This document shows positions 53,792 through 60,011 of a stretch of 60,011 bases of DNA, piece after piece. The notes beneath the pieces are model-generated. The model ran no database searches. It was given only the letters and a program-made list of their open reading frames with translations, and was not told the origin of the DNA. Numbering within the stretch: the stretch's first letter is position 1; each line of letters starts with the position of its first letter. Source of the stretch: Candidatus Caccoplasma merdipullorum (lineage in GTDB: Bacteria; Bacteroidota; Bacteroidia; Bacteroidales; G3-4614); NCBI GenBank assembly GCA_017694415.1, contig JADIMW010000025.1:1-60011 (forward strand), read 5' to 3'. The position numbers and the translations under genes were made by a program.

Positions 53792-54571
53792 ATGATATCA
53801 CCTCTTGCATATGTCGATTCTTCGGCCGAATTAGGAAAAGACGTAACGGTACATCCGTTTGCGTATATAGGAAAAAATGTAAAAATAGGGGACGGATGTA
53901 CCATAATGCCGTATGCATCGGTACTCGAGGGGACGGTAATGGGAAAGAACAACTCCGTATATCAAGGAGCCATAGTAGGAGCCACACCGCAAGACTTCAA
54001 CTATGTAAAAGGGACAAAGACATACGTTTACATAGGCGATGACAACGCCATAAGAGAGTATGTAGTAATACGGCGCGGAACCAATACCGAAGGAGGAACT
54101 CGCATAGGAAACGGGTCGTTCCTCATGAAAGGGACCAATGTGTCGCACGATGCGGTAATAGGCGACCACTGCGTAATAGGCAACAATTCCGAAATAACAG
54201 GGTGCAGTTGCATAGAAGACTATGCTATAGTAGCAAGTCAGGTAGTAATAAAACCCGGCGTAAGAGTAGGGCAGTGGGCAATGGTAGAATGCGTAACCGT
54301 TGCCGACAAAGATATACCCCCATACATAGTAGCCGGCGGCACACCGATAAACTACAACGGCATAAACGCCTATATAATGAACAAACATGGTTTCGATAAA
54401 GAACTGATAACCCATATAGCCATGGCATACAGGCAGATATACAAAGGGCACACAAGTCTGGAAAATGCCGTCAGAAGAATAAGGGAAGTAGTAAGAGACT
54501 CGCAGGAAATACGTAATATCGTAAACTTTATAAACAACACCAAAGTAGGCATAATGGCAACAGAAGATTAA
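53792..54571 (+). CDS. LpxA-like left-handed beta-helix acyltransferase (diverged)
   Basis: Left-handed beta-helix protein of 259 residues with the LpxA domain plan: hexapeptide coils to about 185, then a C-terminal helical domain (GFDKELITHIAMAYRQIYKG). LpxA adds an acyl chain to UDP-GlcNAc in lipid A synthesis. By alignment from memory to E. coli LpxA, Asp74 (PQDFNY) and catalytic His125 (NVSHDAVIG) are kept. Lys76, His99, His122, His144, His160-Gln161 (HQF reads IKP here) and Arg204-Arg205 are all changed. It may therefore use another substrate. It starts 2 bases after the efflux channel stop. Canonical Bacteroidales lpxA is usually next to lpxC-fabZ, absent here, so this is likely a paralog. 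Confidence 0.82.
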   Translation: MISPLAYVDSSAELGKDVTVHPFAYIGKNVKIGDGCTIMPYASVLEGTVMGKNNSVYQGAIVGATPQDFNYVKGTKTYVYIGDDNAIREYVVIRRGTNTEGGTRIGNGSFLMKGTNVSHDAVIGDHCVIGNNSEITGCSCIEDYAIVASQVVIKPGVRVGQWAMVECVTVADKDIPPYIVAGGTPINYNGINAYIMNKHGFDKELITHIAMAYRQIYKGHTSLENAVRRIREVVRDSQEIRNIVNFINNTKVGIMATED

Positions 54572-54601
54572 GACCCGTCTGCAGCCACACGCCGACACGA
54601 T

Positions 54602-54640
54602 AAAAGCGGGAGGGAAAACAGATCCCTCCCGCTTTTATTT
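54602..54640 (+). terminator. Terminator of the efflux-acyltransferase operon
   Basis: A perfect 14-bp stem (54602-54615 with 54623-54636) with a 7-base loop; T-rich sequence follows. It ends the four-gene operon. The remaining 200 bases to the next gene show no feature. Confidence 0.85.
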
Positions 54641-54839
54641 ATCCCCCCCCGCCTTCATTAAAAGGAGGTGTATAGCATACGTGCAGAATAAGGACACATT
54701 CTGTCGGTACGGAAAAACACCAGCCAACCCCGTAAAACCCTGTCTTACCCGTAGCCGAAAATAACAAAGGGACACCATATTAACGATGCCCCCGTTTTTT
54801 GTCTTCAGAACATATTTGCCGCTTGGTGCGGAAAATATG

Positions 54840-55328
54840 CTATTTCAGGATATTGTCTATTTTACTGAAGAGTTCCTCTTTCCCTATTGCCCCGACGATT
54901 ACCTCCGGGTCTCTTCCAACAGGGATGAACATCAAAGTCGGAATACCCTGTATCCCGAAACTCGATGCAACTTCACTCTCCTTATCAACATCCACCTTAT
55001 AAATATACACCTGACCCGCGTACTTCTTTGCCGCCTCTTTCAGCAGCGGAGCCATCATCCGGCAAGGACCGCACCAGTCGGCGTAAAAATCCACAACGGC
55101 AGGTTTGTCCCCGAGATAATTCCAGTTCCTTTCACTTCTGTCCTTATAATTGACAACCTTTGTCAAAAAATCAGCGGTATTCAGTTGAATAACATCGCCC
55201 TCTCCGACTTCCGCACTGCTTTGAGCGGTGTTGTCGGTTTTGTCGCTGCCCTTCGAATCGGCGGCTTTATTGCAGCCGAAAAGGACAGACAATGCAGCAA
55301 TCGCTAAAACAAAACGAAATCTTTTCAT
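54840..55328 (-). CDS. Thioredoxin-fold lipoprotein
   Basis: Envelope-anchored thiol oxidoreductase of 162 residues. The lipobox ends at Cys19 (VLFGC) and is followed by NKAAD and a 25-residue Ser/Asp/Lys linker. The thioredoxin domain has active site WCGPC (FYADWCGPCRMM) and the cis-proline loop QGIPTLMFIPVG. It differs from the soluble WCPPC protein at 38742, so the two probably serve different partners or locations. It stands alone on the minus strand, 77 bases downstream of the DUF3127 gene. Confidence 0.9.
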   Translation of the reverse strand: MKRFRFVLAIAALSVLFGCNKAADSKGSDKTDNTAQSSAEVGEGDVIQLNTADFLTKVVNYKDRSERNWNYLGDKPAVVDFYADWCGPCRMMAPLLKEAAKKYAGQVYIYKVDVDKESEVASSFGIQGIPTLMFIPVGRDPEVIVGAIGKEELFSKIDNILK

Positions 55329-55405
55329 AAAACGATATATTATAGTAGTTAAATCAAAACAAACAACGCTTTTCGCAACAGGTTTGTTGCAAAAAAGAGA
55401 TTCAA

Positions 55406-55756
55406 TCAGAACGGAAGGTCGTCCGTATCGGCCTGCGGTTCGAACTCGGGAGCAGGAGGCGGCGTCATCGATGCGCTCGGAGCATTATCGTTTACCTTAT
55501 CCAGCTTCCATACGTTTATATTCGTGTACCAGCGGCCGTTATATTCGCGGCTTTCTATGTCGAAATTTACCGAAACCTCTTCCCCTTCGCTAACAGGATA
55601 TTGGTCCACCCTGTCGCCGAACAGATGCATGCAAATCTTTTTCGGGTACTGTTCATGAGTTTCAACAACGAACTCCTGTTTTTTCCACTCCTTACCGGCC
55701 TGACTCGTTCCGCTTTGCAACGGAAGCAATTGTATCACTTTCCCTTTCAGTTCCAT
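55406..55756 (-). CDS. DUF3127 OB-fold protein with SSB-like C-terminal tail
   Basis: Small cytoplasmic protein of 116 residues. Residues 1-85 form a DUF3127 OB-fold-like domain (ELKGKVIQLLPLQSGTSQAG, WKKQEFVVETHEQYPKKICM, REYNGRWYTNINVWKLDKV). A Pro/Ala/Gln-rich linker follows and the last residues are DTDDLPF. That ending resembles the acidic tip of single-stranded DNA-binding proteins (DDDIPF in E. coli), which recruits repair proteins. A role in ssDNA metabolism is therefore likely but inferred. The in-frame TTG two codons upstream is less likely than ATG 55756. Confidence 0.8.
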   Translation of the reverse strand: MELKGKVIQLLPLQSGTSQAGKEWKKQEFVVETHEQYPKKICMHLFGDRVDQYPVSEGEEVSVNFDIESREYNGRWYTNINVWKLDKVNDNAPSASMTPPPAPEFEPQADTDDLPF

Positions 55757-55779
55757 AATCAATTAAACAATTAAGGTCG

Positions 55780-55810
55780 CTAAATTAATCAAAATGAAGA
55801 ACGATGCAAA
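55780..55810 (-). promoter_or_regulatory. Predicted promoter of the DUF3127 gene
   Basis: Minus strand: TTTG (55807-55810), a 19-base spacer, TAATTTAG (55780-55787; one mismatch from TAnnTTTG). The start codon is 23 bases further on. Confidence 0.45.
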
Positions 55811-55850
55811 ATAATTTCGTACATTCGCGAAAACAAACAAAAAACAGAAT

Positions 55851-56936
55851 ATGGACGATATGGCGATAGACACCGACGAAATATATTACGATTCATTAAC
55901 CCTGTTGAAAAGGCTTATAACCATACCTTCACACAGCAGGGAAGAAGACGCCGCGTCAAAAGCAGTGGCGGAATTTCTAACATCAGCATTGCCGCAGTGC
56001 GAAGTAAAAACCCTGCACAACAACGTATGGGTTGCGGCACAGGGATTCGACCCGTCGCGACCGACCATAATGCTCAACTCTCACATCGATACCGTCAAGC
56101 CGGTGTCGGGGTGGACACTGCCGCCGTATGAAGCAACCGAAGCCGACGACCGTCTTTACGGGCTCGGCAGCAACGACGCAGGAGCATCGTTGGTATCGCT
56201 TATAGCCGCCTTCCGCATATTGAGCGAAAGAGAAAACCGCTACAACCTGATATTTGCAGCATCGGCCGAAGAAGAAGTATCGGGCGCCAACGGCATGGAG
56301 TTACTGATAAAAGAACTTCCCCCCATAACATTTGCCGTAGTAGGCGAGCCGACAGGAATGCAGCCCGCAATAGCCGAAAAAGGACTTATGGTACTCGACT
56401 GCGCCGTCCGAGGCATTTCCGGGCATGCAGCCCGCAACGAAGGAGAAAATGCCATATACAAGGCATTGCCGCAAATAGATGCGCTTCGCAAATACCGATT
56501 CTCCAGAATATCGCCGATGCTGGGCTCCGTAAAAATAACCGTTACGCAGATAGCCGCCGGTACGCAGCACAATGTCGTACCCGACCTCTGCACTTTCGTT
56601 GTCGATGTCCGTCCCAACGGCATGTATTCCAACCGCGAGATATTAGACGAGTTGCAGCGTGAATTTCCCGAATGTGAAATAAAGGCGCGTTCGCTCCGAC
56701 TGAACTCGTCCCATATCGAAGAGACGCACCCGTTCGTCTCCCGCTGTACGCTGCTCGGTCTCGAACCGTTCGGTTCTCCCACGCTTTCCGATCAGGCGCT
56801 TATCCCCTACAAAAGCGTCAAGATAGGCCCGGGCGATTCGGCGCGTTCCCATACGGCCGACGAATATATCCGTCCCGAAGAAATAAGAGAAGCGATAGAC
56901 ATGTATGTAAGGTTGTTGGACGGCTTGACACTTTAA
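55851..56936 (+). CDS. M20-family amidohydrolase (ArgE/DapE-like)
   Basis: Zinc-dependent deacylase of the M20 peptidase family, 361 residues. Metal and catalytic residues are visible: NSHIDTV (His78, Asp80), GSNDAGAS (Asp109), the general-base pair SAEEEVSG (Glu140-Glu141), VVGEPTGM and a late SHTADEYI. A dimerisation domain sits at about 165-275 (ISGHAARNEGENAIYKALPQ). In Bacteroidales, N-acetyl- or N-succinylornithine deacylase of this type is used for arginine synthesis, and argB is also in this window, 29 kb away. DapE-type use is the alternative. Its stop overlaps the convergent glycosyltransferase gene by 4 bases. Confidence 0.85.
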   Translation: MDDMAIDTDEIYYDSLTLLKRLITIPSHSREEDAASKAVAEFLTSALPQCEVKTLHNNVWVAAQGFDPSRPTIMLNSHIDTVKPVSGWTLPPYEATEADDRLYGLGSNDAGASLVSLIAAFRILSERENRYNLIFAASAEEEVSGANGMELLIKELPPITFAVVGEPTGMQPAIAEKGLMVLDCAVRGISGHAARNEGENAIYKALPQIDALRKYRFSRISPMLGSVKITVTQIAAGTQHNVVPDLCTFVVDVRPNGMYSNREILDELQREFPECEIKARSLRLNSSHIEETHPFVSRCTLLGLEPFGSPTLSDQALIPYKSVKIGPGDSARSHTADEYIRPEEIREAIDMYVRLLDGLTL

Positions 56937-57970
56937 GGCGTTTCGCGAAACATGTAAGCCGCGGCAGAACTGACAAGCGGAGAATAAATATTGCGTTTCC
57001 ACCAGAAAACCCTGTTCTCGGAATTCATTACTTTGCTCAATATGCCGTATCTCATCCCGTACTCATTCTCCCGGCGCAGAGGGAAGAGTCCGAGCAGTTC
57101 CAGCTTTTTGAGCGTGTCCGACACGAAACCGTCGTCGTATTCGTGCATTATAAGCCGTTTGACCAGCGAAGCGGACGTATAGTCCAGTTTCCTTTCCAGT
57201 CCGACTTCCGATAGCGGGTCGCCAAGCATGAACCCGAACTTCTGCAACTCTTCTATGACAGTCAGCCAGTGCATTACGAATCTCTTCTGATGCTCCTCGT
57301 CGGGCTTGTTCGTAAGAGACCCCTTTATGCTGTCGTGGAAATAATAGATAAGAGTAGGGATAAACTCGACGCTTTGAGCCAGACAGAAAGCACGTGCGAT
57401 AAATTCCTCGTGGCAGTGGATATTCTTTTCCCTGAATTTTATCTCCTGTTCGATAAGGAACTTGCGGCGGAACAAATATCCCCACAACACGCTTTCGGGA
57501 GCCTGCATGTTCATATACTCCGCGCCGCTCATCTCCCTGCAGTACGGAAACAGTTTGTCGTTATACGGCGACACATTGCCGTTTTCGTCGCATTTCAGAT
57601 AATCGAAACCCAGAATATCCTGATTATAAAGCGGAATCAGTTTGTTTATCAGGTGGGCGAAATTTTTCGAATCGATATGGTCGTCAATATCCACAAACAT
57701 AACATACCGGCCTTTGGCGTAATTCAATCCAAGATTGCGTGCCCCGCCCGGCCCGGCCTTATGGCGTGTATAAACCTTCATCTGCGGCGTCTTTTCCGCA
57801 AACGACTTAAGCAAATCCAGCGTATTGTCCGTAGAAGAATCATCGACGGCGATTATCTCGTACCGCTCTTTATCAGCCTCCGAATCGACTATGCTTTCGA
57901 GGCATCGGTTTATGTACGGAGCCGCATTGTACGACGGTATGATAATGGATATTTCGGGATTACTTTTCAT
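56933..57970 (-). CDS. Family 2 glycosyltransferase
   Basis: Inverting GT-A sugar transferase of 345 residues for surface glycan synthesis. It starts EISIIIPSYNAAPYINRCLE, has the nucleotide-binding VDDSSTDNT, the GPGGARNLGLNYAKG loop and the metal motif VDIDDH. The C-terminal half lacks a membrane helix. It follows the tandem glycosyltransferase gene by 41 bases on the same strand, and the two may act on the same polysaccharide. Donor and acceptor cannot be told. Confidence 0.9.
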   Translation of the reverse strand: MKSNPEISIIIPSYNAAPYINRCLESIVDSEADKERYEIIAVDDSSTDNTLDLLKSFAEKTPQMKVYTRHKAGPGGARNLGLNYAKGRYVMFVDIDDHIDSKNFAHLINKLIPLYNQDILGFDYLKCDENGNVSPYNDKLFPYCREMSGAEYMNMQAPESVLWGYLFRRKFLIEQEIKFREKNIHCHEEFIARAFCLAQSVEFIPTLIYYFHDSIKGSLTNKPDEEHQKRFVMHWLTVIEELQKFGFMLGDPLSEVGLERKLDYTSASLVKRLIMHEYDDGFVSDTLKKLELLGLFPLRRENEYGMRYGILSKVMNSENRVFWWKRNIYSPLVSSAAAYMFRETP

Positions 57971-58011
57971 AAACTACGCTAAGATACTATATTTTCGCAG
58001 ATGCGCCGCGT

Positions 58012-59778
58012 TTACTTCAGAATAAATCTGAAAAAACTTCCGCCGCCGCGTCCCCCTGCGGCAGTATATCTGAAAACCGACAAGGCGAAAAAACGGACAA
58101 ACCGTCCCGGACGGACATTGTCGAAAAAGAGCCTCAGACCCCTTTCTGCAGCCGCCGAATCCCCCTCCCTCATGTAATGGGCGGCAAGAATAACGGCTCG
58201 GCTGTAAACAAGAGCGGCATACTTTTCCCTGTTAGGCAAATCACTTCCGGCTACAGCATCCGCACTCCTGACTATACTCTCGGCAAGAGCCTGCTCGGAA
58301 TGTAAAAAGCCGTTGCCGCTGATACTCTCCTCATGCGGATAAACAGTTATCAGAACAGGATGTTTTACCCATGCAACCTTCGGCGATTTCAGCAACATGC
58401 GTATCCCCAGATTCCAGTCCTGCCAGCGCATAATCATATCGTCCCACCCGCCGCTGCGGATAAAAAAGTCGCGCCGCACGGCAAAACATTGCGTCGCCAA
58501 CATGCAGTGCACAATCTGGTCGGCAACCGACGAAGAAAAACAATACTTTTTATTACGCCTTTTCCCGTCCGGGAACTCGTATCTTGCCCTGAACCCCACA
58601 ATATCGGGATGCTCCCGGAGGAAACATTGCATTATTCTCGATACGGTATCCGGCGACATCGAATCATCATCGTCGAAAAACATCAAATACTCCGCGCTGC
58701 ACAACTCCGCACCGCGATTACGGGCAGCACAAGCCCCGGGTTTCCGTTCCTCCCCAACGATAACCTCGAAGTCATCCGCAGAATATTCCCGTTTAAACAT
58801 TTCGGCAACAAGCAGCGATCCGTCGTCCGACCCGTTATCCACAATCACCAGTTGTAAAGGTCGGTATTTCTGCGCCAGTACCGACGACAAGACCCGTCCG
58901 AGAAACTCCCTGCGGTTTTTGACAGGAATAACTATACCGAACAGAGGTTGGCCGGGAATCCTTTTGGTAACACGCGAAGAACGTTCATAGCGTATCCCCT
59001 CGAGCATTTTGCCGAGAGTCGGGAAAAAGGAGGCTTTCCCCGACAAACTGCTCGACAAGGCAAACTTCAAAGCCCTCGGGTATACCCCGCAGCCATGCAG
59101 ATAATATGCCGTAGCCCCCCGCGACAGTATATTGGCATCGTTCGAATATAAAGACCCCCCGGTGGAAGCCCCGTAGTGTTCAGTAACAACATGCGGGAAA
59201 AACCTTACGGTAAGTCCGGCATCAATACAATCTTTCAGAAAAATATCTTCCTCGCCGCAGTTCAACTTCTCCGCACCGAGACCGAACCTCTCGTCAAAAC
59301 AGACCCTCCCTTTTACCGATGCGACCCTGAAAGCCATCTCCGCCGACGACGGGAAATACCCGCGGCATCCCTTCACGGGGAAATCCGTGCATTTCCCGGG
59401 ATACGGCTTATGCTCTTTACCGCCGATGTCGCACGTCATCTTGAAAAGAGCCACGTCCAGACCTTTGTTCTCTTCGAACACCCTCAAAACCGTATCGAAA
59501 TATTCCGTTTTATATCGGAGGTCATCATCAGCAATCAAGGCAATGTCCCCGTCGGCAAGGCGCAGCGCATTGTTGCGGTTGCGGCAGAGGCCGAACCCCC
59601 TCAGAAAATGAACAGCAACATCCTCACGTTTCAGTTCCGGTACGGAAACCGACGGAAGAGCCTCCCCGTCATACTGTACCGATACGACATACGAAACGTC
59701 GCATCTTTGCGGCAGCAGCAAACCGGCCACATCCGCAATCCTTTTTACGGTAGTACAAACGAGAATGTTCAGTTTCAT
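58012..59778 (-). CDS. Protein with two family 2 glycosyltransferase domains
   Basis: A 588-residue protein with two GT-A domains. The first (about 1-265) has a diverged entry (KLNILVCTTVKRIAD), NRNNALRLADGDIALIADDD and a CGEEDIFLKD acidic motif. The second (about 280-500) has the classic FGIVIPVKNRREFLGRVLSS, VDNGSDDGS, ACAARNRGAELC and MFFDDDDSM. A helical tail ends the protein. Such tandem enzymes often add two sugars in turn. The start is ATG 59778; the frame upstream is not coding. Its base composition is richer in G and C than the surroundings, as is the next gene. Confidence 0.87.
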   Translation of the reverse strand: MKLNILVCTTVKRIADVAGLLLPQRCDVSYVVSVQYDGEALPSVSVPELKREDVAVHFLRGFGLCRNRNNALRLADGDIALIADDDLRYKTEYFDTVLRVFEENKGLDVALFKMTCDIGGKEHKPYPGKCTDFPVKGCRGYFPSSAEMAFRVASVKGRVCFDERFGLGAEKLNCGEEDIFLKDCIDAGLTVRFFPHVVTEHYGASTGGSLYSNDANILSRGATAYYLHGCGVYPRALKFALSSSLSGKASFFPTLGKMLEGIRYERSSRVTKRIPGQPLFGIVIPVKNRREFLGRVLSSVLAQKYRPLQLVIVDNGSDDGSLLVAEMFKREYSADDFEVIVGEERKPGACAARNRGAELCSAEYLMFFDDDDSMSPDTVSRIMQCFLREHPDIVGFRARYEFPDGKRRNKKYCFSSSVADQIVHCMLATQCFAVRRDFFIRSGGWDDMIMRWQDWNLGIRMLLKSPKVAWVKHPVLITVYPHEESISGNGFLHSEQALAESIVRSADAVAGSDLPNREKYAALVYSRAVILAAHYMREGDSAAAERGLRLFFDNVRPGRFVRFFALSVFRYTAAGGRGGGSFFRFILK

Positions 59779-59808
59779 GATTCTTGATAAAAGGCGACTT
59801 ACTTTCTG

Positions 59809-59816
59809 CAAAAGTA
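59809..59816 (-). promoter_or_regulatory. Predicted -7 box of the glycosyltransferase pair
   Basis: Minus strand TACTTTTG, exact TAnnTTTG match, 31 bases before the ATG. No TTTG at the usual distance. The 233 bases to the window edge hold no gene I accept. Confidence 0.35.
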
Positions 59817-59969
59817 ACATATTTATTCAATCGTGGAGAAAATACAACCTAATATTGCAAGTCGGGTACATGCTATTTCAAAGCTGTAATATGCCTCGTT
59901 GCATTACTTATTTAAAGCGATACAAACAATATTTGCTGTCCGGTATGAAGTTGAAAATACCGTTTTTAC

Positions 59970-59977
59970 TATCTTTG
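59970..59977 (+). promoter_or_regulatory. Predicted -7 box for a gene beyond the window
   Basis: TATCTTTG, exact match, near the right edge on the plus strand. A weak GTTG lies 16 bases upstream, shorter than the usual spacing. A start codon would lie outside the window. Confidence 0.3.
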
Positions 59978-60011
59978 ACTAACGTCGAAAATAGATAGCG
60001 GCTCGGCATAA

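Noticed and set aside
1..60011. CRISPR array, prophage or insertion sequence
   Set aside because: No regularly spaced repeats, integrase, transposase or phage structural genes seen by reading; only short local repeats.

Overview
The window looks like part of a Bacteroidales (phylum Bacteroidota) chromosome. The evidence is a SusC/SusD pair, GldH, the RibBA fusion, a FtsH-CdsA-RsfS cluster, PCMD-domain secreted proteins, DUF3127, NifJ, and many copies of the Bacteroidota promoter TTTG-N19-21-TAnnTTTG. Most genes lack a Shine-Dalgarno sequence, although prfB keeps one inside its frameshift site. The genus cannot be fixed from the sequence alone. I see no insertion sequence, prophage, CRISPR array or rRNA. 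There is one tRNA, tRNA-Lys(CTT).

Layout. 1-3.1 kb (minus): the end of a HlyD/TolC export operon and a membrane coiled-coil protein. 3.3-7.2 kb (plus): a PASTA protein, RluD-type pseudouridine synthase, D-Ala-D-Ala ligase and acyltransferase. 7.4-11.7 kb (minus): a START-like protein, LptF/G permease, RibBA and the tRNA threonylcarbamoyl enzyme. 12.1-19.5 kb (plus): a SusC/SusD/surface-lipoprotein uptake locus with a long structured leader. 19.8-20.8 kb (plus): ruvX and def. 21-24.5 kb (minus): rsfS-ftsH-cdsA. 24.9-26.8 kb (plus): prfB, with a programmed +1 frameshift, and argB. 27.2-33 kb: fabD, two PCMD-domain secreted proteins, an orphan leader-like element, tRNA-Lys and a metallo-hydrolase. 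33.3-38.1 kb (plus): an AAA ATPase and pyruvate:ferredoxin oxidoreductase. 38.4-43.4 kb: a small winged-helix protein, a periplasmic thioredoxin, cardiolipin synthase, a RecD-like helicase, rsmD and a B3/B4 protein. 43.5-47.5 kb (minus): a coiled-coil protein, zapA, rny, ricT and gldH. 48-54.6 kb (plus): a complete RND tripartite efflux pump followed at once by a diverged LpxA-like acyltransferase. 54.8-59.8 kb: a thioredoxin lipoprotein, a DUF3127 OB-fold protein with an SSB-like tail, an M20 amidohydrolase and two glycosyltransferase genes.

How the genes work together. Much of the window serves the cell envelope: peptidoglycan precursors, phospholipid synthesis (acyltransferase, CdsA, cardiolipin synthase, FabD), LPS transport, outer-membrane uptake, efflux and surface glycans. 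The rest is core translation and RNA metabolism (RF2, Def, RsfS, RsmD, RluD, RNase Y/RicT). The most interesting leads are the LpxA-like enzyme that has lost most substrate-binding residues while sitting in an efflux operon, the RNase Y-RicT linkage, the SSB-like tail on the DUF3127 protein, the orphan leader near 29.5 kb, and several inverted repeats upstream of envelope genes.
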